Assembly (NCBI GenBank): GCA_964603125.1
Contig: CAZRUA010000048.1
Span: 1-26,007, forward strand
DNA: 26,007 nucleotides
Reading direction: 5' to 3'
Source: CAZRUA01 sp964603125
Lineage (GTDB): Bacteria > Bacteroidota > Bacteroidia > B-17B0 > Aurantibacillaceae
Shown here one piece after another: positions 7,636-16,200 of the stretch; positions within the stretch are counted from its first letter, which is position 1; each line of letters begins with the position of its first letter. The notes beneath the pieces were generated by a model that was not told the origin of the DNA, made no database searches, and saw only the letters and a program-made list of their open reading frames with translations. The position numbers and the translations under genes were made by a program.

Positions 7636-9333
7636 TCACTTTACAAAATTTACTTGATACTTACCATTTATATTTTCTATTATGAACTTAAATTCGTCGC
7701 GTTTACCAGGATTATTGTAGTTAATAGCGAAAAAATATTTAGCATCCTTGTAGGCATCTATTCTATCATACTCAAACGGAACAATTACCTCTCCTTTCTT
7801 ACTTATAACACCGTACTTTATTTTACCATTAACATCCTGCGAAACAGCGACAGCCTCATACTTAAAATGGCTAATACTTTCATATTTACACTCTACAACC
7901 AACTCACCCTTTGTATTTACAATTCCCCATTTTTTCTTATTGTTGACTAAAATTGCTACAGGAGTAACGTCTCCATCAAACAGCCCAATGTCATCATACA
8001 CGATTGGCACAATCAATTCTCCTTTGTTGTTAATAACACCTTTCTTCCCACCCTTTTCAACATAAATAAAGCCGTTTTCATCAAAATACCCTAACACTTT
8101 ATCATATACTTTACCCACCTGCTCAAAGCTACTATCTAAAAGCACTTCTTTTTCTTTCTTGTAATCATCCCTATTCATTATATCTTCTTGTTGCAAGGCA
8201 ACACCATAGTATTTCATTTTCTGAGAAAGTTGTTTGGGTGGTGTAGGGCCATATTTAAATTTTGTAATCTCTTTACCATATACATCTAAGCCACCATACA
8301 ACATATTTTTATTTAGGCTTTTCTGTTTAGCCGCCCAATAAATTATTGTGTTTAAATACTTTTTATTTATGGGTTCATCTCCATAAATATCCGTTAACCA
8401 GGGCTTAACATCAACATAAGTGGCAGGAGTAATTATATTAAATGCTTCATCCATAATACCATACTTTATATATTCGTAACTAGACTGGATTAAGGAATCC
8501 TTAGCTATTTTCTCGCTAAAAAAATAGAAATACTTTTGCTGAGATATATCAAAATACTTAAATGGAACTATAGTATCTTCATTAGTAGTAATAACTCCGC
8601 ACAAGGGTAAACAAGCGCAATGGTAATTTTTTTTGAAGTACTTAAGTTTTTTGTATTTAATAGGAATTGTTAGTTTAAAACTCGAATCGTATAAACCCCA
8701 TACCCTATTTTGTTCAACATAATAGCTATTATTTCTAAAAACGATATTTTCAAAATCGACTTTAAGCATTTCCTTTCCTAAAGTGTCGATCACGCCATGT
8801 TTATCTTCTTTGTTACGAATGATATAATTGTTTACAGGGCTCTCAGTAATTCCCCTATCTTTATAACGATACTTCAAATTTCGCTGTAGAGCATTTACCT
8901 GCTTGTGAGTTTCAATTACAGCAAGTGATTTTTTTGGACTCAATAATTTATACTTTCCTCCTAATTGACCTTCGTATAGATTATAGGTACTAAGTATTTT
9001 ACCTCTTTCGTTTCTTAAAATAATTGGGTTACCTAAGGGCGTGTATCTAGATCTAATATACATATCACGTGGGGGACCATAATCCATATCCCAAATATTA
9101 TACAGTGTACTTTCAATCTCTATCATTTGCACGCCATTGTAAAAAGGATAATAATGAATAAAACTAGCGGAAGAATTCCACAAACCGAATGGAACTCCAC
9201 GACTCGAAAGTGGCAGAGAATCTTCAGGAAGTGAATCAGAATAGCTATTAGAAACATTAGATTGAGCGTAAGTCGCCTTAGTCAAAAGAAAATAGCAAAT
9301 AACACAAAACGCTAATTTAACTTTACTTTTCAT
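7636..9333 (-). CDS. Secreted WG-repeat protein
   Basis: A 565-residue exported protein built largely of WG (KWG) beta-repeats, a widespread but poorly understood repeat thought to bind proteins or ligands. Recognisable units start near residues 179 (HGVID), 212 (WGLYD), 292 (YGIMD), 346 (YGGLD), 431 (KGVIN), 469 (WGIVN) and 507 (YGVIS), many continuing as GELIVP or GEVIVP with a following YDxI. The best three are the C-terminal ones. I use the ATG at 9333, which yields a clear signal peptide ending YAQ at residue 24; an upstream ATG at 9399 would put 22 residues before it. It lies 78 bp after the small exported protein and 14 bp before the WG lipoprotein, in one apparent operon. A periplasmic or surface location is inferred. 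Confidence 0.85.
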   Translation of the reverse strand: MKSKVKLAFCVICYFLLTKATYAQSNVSNSYSDSLPEDSLPLSSRGVPFGLWNSSASFIHYYPFYNGVQMIEIESTLYNIWDMDYGPPRDMYIRSRYTPLGNPIILRNERGKILSTYNLYEGQLGGKYKLLSPKKSLAVIETHKQVNALQRNLKYRYKDRGITESPVNNYIIRNKEDKHGVIDTLGKEMLKVDFENIVFRNNSYYVEQNRVWGLYDSSFKLTIPIKYKKLKYFKKNYHCACLPLCGVITTNEDTIVPFKYFDISQQKYFYFFSEKIAKDSLIQSSYEYIKYGIMDEAFNIITPATYVDVKPWLTDIYGDEPINKKYLNTIIYWAAKQKSLNKNMLYGGLDVYGKEITKFKYGPTPPKQLSQKMKYYGVALQQEDIMNRDDYKKEKEVLLDSSFEQVGKVYDKVLGYFDENGFIYVEKGGKKGVINNKGELIVPIVYDDIGLFDGDVTPVAILVNNKKKWGIVNTKGELVVECKYESISHFKYEAVAVSQDVNGKIKYGVISKKGEVIVPFEYDRIDAYKDAKYFFAINYNNPGKRDEFKFIIENINGKYQVNFVK

Positions 9334-9411
9334 AAGTAAAATGTATTTAAATTTTATAACAAACACATTACCTCTCATTTGCATTCTCAAATATTGCATT
9401 TATTTTAAATA

Positions 9412-10179
9412 TTACTTTCCTATTGTTGGTTCCTTTACAAAATAATCCCCATCATATTTATAAACTATATTTTTCGAGCTTACTTTCCCTTCGGTATTTA
9501 CAACTGGTATTGAAATAGTTTGTTGCTCCTTGTTAAACTTTATAAGCCTTACAGGTCTTTCTTCGTGGTCAACCACAGAGAAAAAGTTAAAAGAAAAACC
9601 AAGTTTATAGGTAATACCAGATTTTGTTTTAATCTTTCCATATTTCGGATTAAATGAACTGCGCTCAAAATCCATACAATGTATGGCTTGATATGAATCT
9701 CTACTCGATAAAACAGAGTTAAAATTGCATAAATAAAAAGTGTTTAATTCATCTGTTAATTGAAAAATTTGCGAATAAAAGCCCCCTGGCATCCCCTCTT
9801 CAATTTCATTATTCTTTGCATATAAGGTGTCATAATCCATCCATTGAAAAACATTATTATAAAACTGCATTGTTCCTCCCGATTGATTGTTCCATGAATA
9901 TATTCTAAACTTACCATCAGGCGAAGTAGCAATTGTCCAATATTGTGAACCAATGTTTGGAAAACTATAACTTAACATCTCCTTATTTGTTGCAGCGTAT
10001 TTTAAAATTTTCTCATTAAGTAATTGGTTATAAAAAGTTACTGAATCAGTATTGTGTTCGCTCGGAGAAGCAAAGTTATCTCTTTGACTAAAGTCATAAA
10101 GTAGTTCCTTTTCTATCTCAACTATACTTTGCGCAGAAGCAAAGCGGCAAAGAACGAGCAACAAAATCAATTTTCTCAT
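9412..10179 (-). CDS. Small exported protein of unknown function
   Basis: A 255-residue protein that I do not recognise. The start at 10179 gives a compact signal peptide (MRKLILLLVLCRFASAQ); an in-frame ATG eight codons earlier gives a poorer one. The mature part is predicted beta-rich: a block near residues 90-110 (SPDGKFRIYSWNNQSGG) resembles a blade of a six-bladed or WD-like propeller, followed by FQWMDYD and a Tyr/Phe-rich C-terminal half. No catalytic motif stands out. It is the first gene of the minus-strand group of exported proteins, and its start faces the two-component gene at 10548 across a 368-bp control region. It probably works with the WG proteins downstream, but that rests on position only. 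Confidence 0.75.
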   Translation of the reverse strand: MRKLILLLVLCRFASAQSIVEIEKELLYDFSQRDNFASPSEHNTDSVTFYNQLLNEKILKYAATNKEMLSYSFPNIGSQYWTIATSPDGKFRIYSWNNQSGGTMQFYNNVFQWMDYDTLYAKNNEIEEGMPGGFYSQIFQLTDELNTFYLCNFNSVLSSRDSYQAIHCMDFERSSFNPKYGKIKTKSGITYKLGFSFNFFSVVDHEERPVRLIKFNKEQQTISIPVVNTEGKVSSKNIVYKYDGDYFVKEPTIGK

Positions 10180-10547
10180 ATAGTAGTTAAGATTATAGGT
10201 CAAATTTTACAAGTTATATTTTTTAAATACTACAAACAATACTATTCCATATACGACGGATTAAATTCCATATTTGATGGTTTAATTTCCATATTCAAAA
10301 ACCGATTTTATGATTAAAAAGTACGTAACAAAAAACAACATTTTACACTCATTAAAACAATATTAAAAATACATAAACTAATTAGGATGTAAGATGTCAT
10401 TTTAAAAAATAATAAAATTTAAAATTCATTATAAAGGCTTTATTTAGTAGCTTTACCCTTTAAAGACCAAGTTATATGACATTAAAAATAGTTTGTATAA
10501 ATTTAATAGTTTTCATTAAAAACACAAAAAAGCAAAAGTATTAACAC
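10180..10547. promoter_or_regulatory. Divergent control region between the exported-protein operon and the two-component genes
   Basis: This 368-bp gene-free stretch must hold promoters for both directions. On + there is a near match to TAnnTTTG, TAGCTTTA, at 10448-10455. ATAAAGGCTTTAT at 10431-10443 is a perfect 6-bp inverted repeat around one G, just upstream. On the minus strand TATTGTTTG (10241-10233) is a near match with one extra spacer base. The 21-bp repeats at 10245-10307 sit within it. Neither promoter is strong enough to place a start site. Confidence 0.4.
10245..10307. repeat. Three 21-bp tandem repeat units in the divergent promoter region
   Basis: TTCCATAT recurs at 10245, 10266 and 10287, exactly 21 bp apart. 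Units 1 and 2 also share a GA-GG-TTAA pattern (ACGACGGATTAAA, TTGATGGTTTAAT); unit 3 diverges after TTCCATATTC. The period and the TTCCAT core are the same as in the long array at 2431-2913. Direct repeats two helical turns apart are the usual arrangement of LytTR-type binding sites, and a LytTR regulator is encoded nearby. Confidence 0.7.
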
Positions 10548-12437
10548 ATGAAAGTCTATATACGTATACTATTTTTTTTCATGTTTTTTGTTCAAGTTAG
10601 TGTTGCACAAATATGTTCTGAAATAAAAAACATAAAAAATCAATTGGATTTTTATTACAACAAACCTGACAAAGATTCCCTAAAATTATTATTACAAAAA
10701 ATCCCTCACGAAAACGGTATTTGCCAACAAGAATATTTTGCCTATCAAGTAAAGTACTACCACTTAGAAAAACAATTGGACTCAGCAAATTTTTATCTAA
10801 ATCGATTGACAAATAGTCTCCTAAAGAATTACAATGAAAAACTTAAGCTCCAGGAAATTTACTTAAGAGGTCAGCACAATTACTATACAGAAAACAATGA
10901 TAGTGCAACTAGCTGTTATATAATGGCTTTGGATAAAGCTTCTTATTTAAAAGACACCCTAATGCAAATCAAAATTCTAGGAAGCTTAGCAAATGTATTC
11001 GGGCAATTAACTCAATACGATAAGGCTATACAATATGCTAGCACTGGATTACACCTTTCTCAAATAAAACAAGATTTGAGTTCTGAAATATTTCTTTTAG
11101 GGAATTTATGTTCGTTTTATGGCAGAAATTACATGAAAACAAAACAGGCGCCCTATTTAGATAGTGCAACATTAGTTTCCAAAACATTAATACCAAAGGC
11201 TAAAGTAGCTCATAAAACAAGAGAGTTACTAAAAGCCTTTTCAGTGTTGAGTACCTGTTTTTTACAAAACAAAAATTACAAACTTAGTTTAATTTATAGT
11301 GATAGCGTTTTGCTCTTTGGGAGCAGAGTAAATAATTTAAAACAAATATGCTCAGCTTTTTTTAATATCTGTGATGTACACCTTGAGTTAAAAAACCCGA
11401 CTAAAGCTAAATTAGCAGCCGACTCAGCAATGTTCTATGCAAAAAAAACGAATGATACGGAAGTATTAATGAATTCTTACTACAAACTGTATGATTGTTC
11501 GAATGAAATGAATGATTACAAGTCGGCCCTAACCTATTACTTAAAATACAAAGAATTAAACGATAGCATCAACTACAATGATCAATCATTATTAGTAAAT
11601 GAATTAGAACAAAAATATAATAAAGTAAAAAATGAGAAAACAATTAAAGAACTATCTCAAGAAAAAGACCTCTTAAAGCAAAAAGAAGAAATTAACGGCT
11701 TGCAAATAAAATTTTTAGTTGTAGCGATTATATTCATTGTTGTAGTGATTATAGCTGTTATCCTATTTTATCGCCAACGTAGTTTAAAGCAAAAGCAAAT
11801 ACTACTGCAAGCTGAGCAACGTTTAAATCGTTCTCGAATAAATCCACATTTCTTTTTTAATGCAATGGGAGCTTTGCAAAGTATAATACTTAATGACACA
11901 GATAAACAAAAGCTAATTCGAAATTTCACTTCATTTTCAAAGCTAATGCGCCAAACACTCGAAAGCTCTTACAATGAGTTTATAAGCATTGAAAAAGAGT
12001 TAGAATTTTTAAATCACTATTTAAGCTTACAACTAATTAGAAAAGAGAATGCTTTTGTTTTTAAAACAGAAATAGACGAAGCTATTGAACAAGAAGAAGT
12101 TGTGATACCAGCCATGTTATTGCAACCATTTGTAGAAAACTCAATAGAACATGGATTTAAAGCATTGAAAGAAGGTGGCGAATTAGTAATTAAATTTACA
12201 AAACAACAAGATAAACTTATTATAACTATTTACGATAACGGCCAAGGAATTACGAATGAAAAAACCGATTCGAAACATATTTCGAGAGCCACACAGATAA
12301 CAAAAGATAGATTATTTTTACTAAACAAATTACTAAAGGCCGATTCGAGCTTTGAAATTGATAGTTCGAAAAACGTTGGCACAGAAATTAAATTAACTTT
12401 ACCATTTTTATATAAACATGAAATCTCTAATCATTGA
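10548..12437 (+). CDS. LytS-family sensor histidine kinase with TPR sensor domain
   Basis: A 629-residue membrane sensor kinase of the LytS/His_kinase (PF06580) type. Residues 1-21 form a signal peptide or membrane anchor ending VAQ. Residues about 60-345 are TPR-like helical repeats in the periplasm, followed by a coiled coil (350-385) and one membrane helix (389-408, VVAIIFIVVVIIAVILFY). The cytosolic part has the phosphoacceptor block INPHFFFN (His434), the ATPase N-box FVENSIEHG (528-536) and a G-box DNGQG (563-567), plus a C-terminal GTEIKLTLP. It should autophosphorylate on His434 and pass phosphate to the LytTR regulator whose start lies 20 bp inside its 3' end, which implies translational coupling. 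In Bacteroidota this TPR-plus-LytS layout is common. The signal sensed is unknown. Confidence 0.95.
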   Translation: MKVYIRILFFFMFFVQVSVAQICSEIKNIKNQLDFYYNKPDKDSLKLLLQKIPHENGICQQEYFAYQVKYYHLEKQLDSANFYLNRLTNSLLKNYNEKLKLQEIYLRGQHNYYTENNDSATSCYIMALDKASYLKDTLMQIKILGSLANVFGQLTQYDKAIQYASTGLHLSQIKQDLSSEIFLLGNLCSFYGRNYMKTKQAPYLDSATLVSKTLIPKAKVAHKTRELLKAFSVLSTCFLQNKNYKLSLIYSDSVLLFGSRVNNLKQICSAFFNICDVHLELKNPTKAKLAADSAMFYAKKTNDTEVLMNSYYKLYDCSNEMNDYKSALTYYLKYKELNDSINYNDQSLLVNELEQKYNKVKNEKTIKELSQEKDLLKQKEEINGLQIKFLVVAIIFIVVVIIAVILFYRQRSLKQKQILLQAEQRLNRSRINPHFFFNAMGALQSIILNDTDKQKLIRNFTSFSKLMRQTLESSYNEFISIEKELEFLNHYLSLQLIRKENAFVFKTEIDEAIEQEEVVIPAMLLQPFVENSIEHGFKALKEGGELVIKFTKQQDKLIITIYDNGQGITNEKTDSKHISRATQITKDRLFLLNKLLKADSSFEIDSSKNVGTEIKLTLPFLYKHEISNH

Positions 12438-13161
12438 TAACGAAAATCCAATACGTGAAAGTGTTGTAAGCTTAATAAAATTATTTTGTCCTGAAATAAC
12501 AGAATTAAGAGAAGCAGATAGTTTAAAAACTGGACTAGAAATGCTTAAAATATATACACCCGACGTTTTATTTTTAGATGTTGAATTAGGTGATGGTACC
12601 GGAATGGATTTACTTGAACAATTGGGTAACGTTGATTTCCCTGTTATATTTATTACAGCTCATGATAAATACGCAGTTGATGCGTTTAAACACAGTGCCT
12701 TAGATTTTCTATTAAAGCCAATAGAGCCCGACGAATTAATTGCAGCCTTGGATAAAGTTAAGAAAGCCATCCAAAATAAGAGCATACTAGCGCAACTGGA
12801 TATTTTTAAAAACTACTTAAATCCTTCCATCAATCAAGAAAATAAAATTGTATTAAAAGATAGTAAATCGATTTACTTTGTTAAAATAAAGGATATTGTT
12901 TATTGCGAAGCAGAAACTTCATACACGATATTTTACTTAACTACAGGGGAAGAAATTGTTATTTCAAAAAAGATAAAAGAATTTGACGAATTACTTGAAC
13001 CGCATGGTTTTATAAGGGTACATCAATCGTTTTTAGTAAATAAATTAAAGATCAAACGTTTTGATAAATCTGAAGGTGGTGCAGTTATACTTGATAATAA
13101 CAAATCTGTACCTGTATCCCAACGTAAAAAAGACTACGTGCTTTCTGCACTGGGCAGATAA
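12418..13161 (+). CDS. LytTR-family response regulator
   Basis: A 247-residue DNA-binding regulator. The receiver domain (1-120) has phosphoacceptor Asp54 (LFLDVEL), Thr80 and Lys100 (LLKPIEP). The acidic pocket reads IIDNE (residues 5-9), so the second Asp of the usual DD pair is Asn8, which may weaken Mg2+ binding. The LytTR DNA-binding domain spans about 142-246, with the family hallmarks DIVYCEAETSYT and FIRVHQSFLVN (198-208). LytTR proteins typically bind pairs of direct repeats about 21 bp apart. The gene overlaps the kinase by 20 bp (ATG at 12418, kinase stop at 12435-12437). Targets are not shown by the sequence; the flanking secreted-protein operons and the 21-bp repeats at 10245 are natural candidates. 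Confidence 0.95.
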   Translation: MKSLIIDNENPIRESVVSLIKLFCPEITELREADSLKTGLEMLKIYTPDVLFLDVELGDGTGMDLLEQLGNVDFPVIFITAHDKYAVDAFKHSALDFLLKPIEPDELIAALDKVKKAIQNKSILAQLDIFKNYLNPSINQENKIVLKDSKSIYFVKIKDIVYCEAETSYTIFYLTTGEEIVISKKIKEFDELLEPHGFIRVHQSFLVNKLKIKRFDKSEGGAVILDNNKSVPVSQRKKDYVLSALGR

Positions 13162-13194
13162 AAACCTAAAATCGTTTATGAATTGAACAAAATC

Positions 13195-13236
13195 GAATAT
13201 GGTTTACTTAACTTCAAATAAGTAAGCTAGGTTTTT
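13195..13236 (+). promoter_or_regulatory. Hairpin and AATATGGTTTA motif between the regulator and the adhesin gene
   Basis: AATATGGTTTACTTAAC (13196-13212) matches the reverse complement of 2479-2495 at 16 of 17 positions. TTACTTA (13204-13210) pairs with TAAGTAA (13219-13225) over an 8-nt loop, and GCTAGGTTTTT follows, so it could act as a weak terminator for the regulator gene. TAGGTTTT (13228-13235) is one base off the TAnnTTTG promoter motif for the adhesin gene 38 bp further on. Confidence 0.35.
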
Positions 13237-13272
13237 AACGCATATTATGTATTTAATTTTAAGCTCAATTAA

Positions 13273-16200
13273 ATGCATATTATGAAAAAAATATTTCTTG
13301 TTGCCCTATTATGGGCTATGTTCCTTTCAGCGTACTCACAAAGAACATCATGGTTTAGATTACTTAATTCAACAGGCAGTTCCTGTGAAATTAACGATGT
13401 TTATAGCGTAACCAATGTCGGAGGAGGCGTATTTGTCTTAGGTACATTTACTGGATCAATTAATATAAACCCTGGAGGAACCGCCACCAACATAACATCT
13501 GCTGGTGGCACCGATTTCTTTCTTGCTTATTATGATCAAGCGGGTATATTAGTATCTCATAAAACTTATGGCGGTACAGGAGATGAGGCTGGAGTTGCAA
13601 TGGATTATAAAACAAGCTCACCAACTAGATTAATTGTTACAGGTACTTTTTCTAGTAGTAATTTAGATTTTAATCCAGGTGGCACTGCAATTACAAAAAC
13701 TCCAGCTGGTGGTAAAGATGTTTTCATTATTTCAACCTATGTATCTGGAGTAACTTTCGTTACCTCTTGGGCACAAACATTTGGAAACACAAACGATGAC
13801 AATGTCAATGATTTAAAACTACAAAAACTAGCATCATCTGATAGTATATTAGTGTGCGGCAGTTTTTCCACATTAACCGATTTTGTTGGGAATACCAATT
13901 CTATTTCTTATGGTGGAACTGATGGCTACCTTTTAAAACTAGATATGAATGGTAATTACAAGTGGGTTAAAAAAATTGGCGGTGTAGGTAATGATGTTTG
14001 TAGGGCTATTGCTTGTAAACCAAGTACCGGAGATATTTACATTATAAGTGACATTGCTAGTGCAAGTACTACTTTTGATAATGGTTCGGGCAATAGCACT
14101 TCTGGTACTTTTTCAGGCACAACAAATAATTTTATAGTAACTGCTTTTAATGCAGCTGGTACAAGTGTAAGTTGGTACAGAAATTTTGGAGGCAATTCTT
14201 ACGCTAAATCAATATATGCAGGTACAAATGTTACTTTGGCAGGAGAATTTTTTAACAGCTTTGATTTAAACCCTACCGCAGGAACACAGATGAGTGGGTC
14301 AACACCAACATCGGTAAGACAAATTTTTGTAACAAACCTTTCTTCAACTGGAACATATGTTGATGCTTATCATGCTACAAGTGCTTCTAATGCATACATA
14401 TTTGATTTAGTTGAATTTGGATCTAATTATCATATCATAGGCACCTCTTCAGGAAATACAGATTTAAACTACCCTGCTAATGCAAGCAACGAACTTACTG
14501 ATGCACAACTTGCAGGATTCTATTTAGAACTTAATAGCTCTTTAGATTATGTAACTTCTTCTACTAACTTTACTGAAACAACAACGGCAACAAGCGATGT
14601 TAGAGACTTAACCGTAGATGGATATGGAGATGTAATTTTAGGAGGAAAAGTTACTTTTACGGGTAGTTTAGATGTTTTACCGTTAAGTCTTGGAGGCATA
14701 CAATCATCGGTTTCTCCGAGCGGAACAGATGGTTTTGTTCAAAAAATTACGAATTGTACAACTCCTACTTTAAATGTATCAGATGGTTCACGTTGTGGCA
14801 CTGGTACTGTTTTTTTAAGTGCAGGTGGTACTTCGGCGGCAAATATAAAATGGTACACTTCTCCTACAGGCGGTGCTGTTTTATCCACAGGTTATAATTA
14901 CACAACTCCGAGTCTTTCCACTACTACAACTTATTATGTACAGATTGTTACTTCCACATGTGCATCTGATATTCTTCCTGTTGTGGCTACGATTAATCCT
15001 ATCCCAACTATGACCAGCGCAATTAGTAAAACAATCTGTACCAACTCTTCAGTTGCGCTAAACTTAACAAGTAGTATTCCATCAAGTTATACTTGGTATG
15101 CTTTACCAAATTCAAATGTTACTGGCGAAAGCACAACCGTGCAAAGTGGCGCTGCAATTAACAATACGCTTACTAACACATCAAGCACTAATCAAACAGT
15201 TACTTACTCAATAACACCAACTTCAACAGTAGGAGGCTGCGATGGAACATCCCAAACTGTTAATGTAACAGTTATTCTACCGCCAACTATGACAAGTGTT
15301 AATCAAACAAGTATCTGTTCTGGCACCAGTGTAGGTTTAAATTTAACTGCCAGTTCACCTTCAACTTTCAGTTGGGTAGCTACAACAACACCTGTTGTAA
15401 CTGGTGAAAGTAATACTTCACAAACTGGATCAACTCTTAGCGATATACTTACCAGTTCTGGTTCTCTACCCCAAGTAACCGTATATTACACTGTAACTCC
15501 ATCTAGTTCGGTAGCAACAGGATGTGCTGGTACTCCGCAAAATGTTACTGTTTATGTAAAAGCAACCCCTGTTGTAACAAGCGCTAATTCAAAAACAGTA
15601 TGTTCAGGAACTTCAGTTAACCTAGCACTTACACAAACCCACTCAGGAGGATCATTTTCGTGGGTCGCAGCATCAAACGCAAATGTTACTGGCGAATCAA
15701 CCACTCAACAATCCAGCTCAAGTATAAATGATGTTTTAACATTATCCTCAGCAACAGGTCAAACTTTAGTCTATAGTGTAACACCAAGTAATTCTGGATG
15801 CATAGGAACTGCACAATCAGTAAATATTTCTGTTAATCCAGCACCTGCTATGACAAGCGCAACATCGGCTTCTGTTTGTAGTGGATCAACACTTGGTATC
15901 AACCTAACAGCCAATCAAGCAAATACAACCTTTTCATGGGTAGCTTCTGCAAATTCAACTGTTAATGGCGAATCAACTACTCCGCAAAACACCGCTCTAA
16001 TTAATAATTTACTTTCCTTAGTTAATTCAGGCTCAGGAGCGCAAACTGTTAATTACTCTGTTACCCCTACGAATTCAACAACAGGTTGCTCTGGAACACC
16101 ACAAAATTTAGCAGTAACAGTTAATGTTTCGCACCCCATCACGGCAAATATATCTGCGTCGTCAACAACTGTTTGCAGTGCAACTCCAATTACATTTTCA

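Noticed and set aside
13204..13236. Strong intrinsic terminator between the regulator and adhesin genes
   Set aside because: The stem is only seven A/T-rich pairs and the T-run is separated from it by GCTAGG, so it is kept only as a weak regulatory feature.
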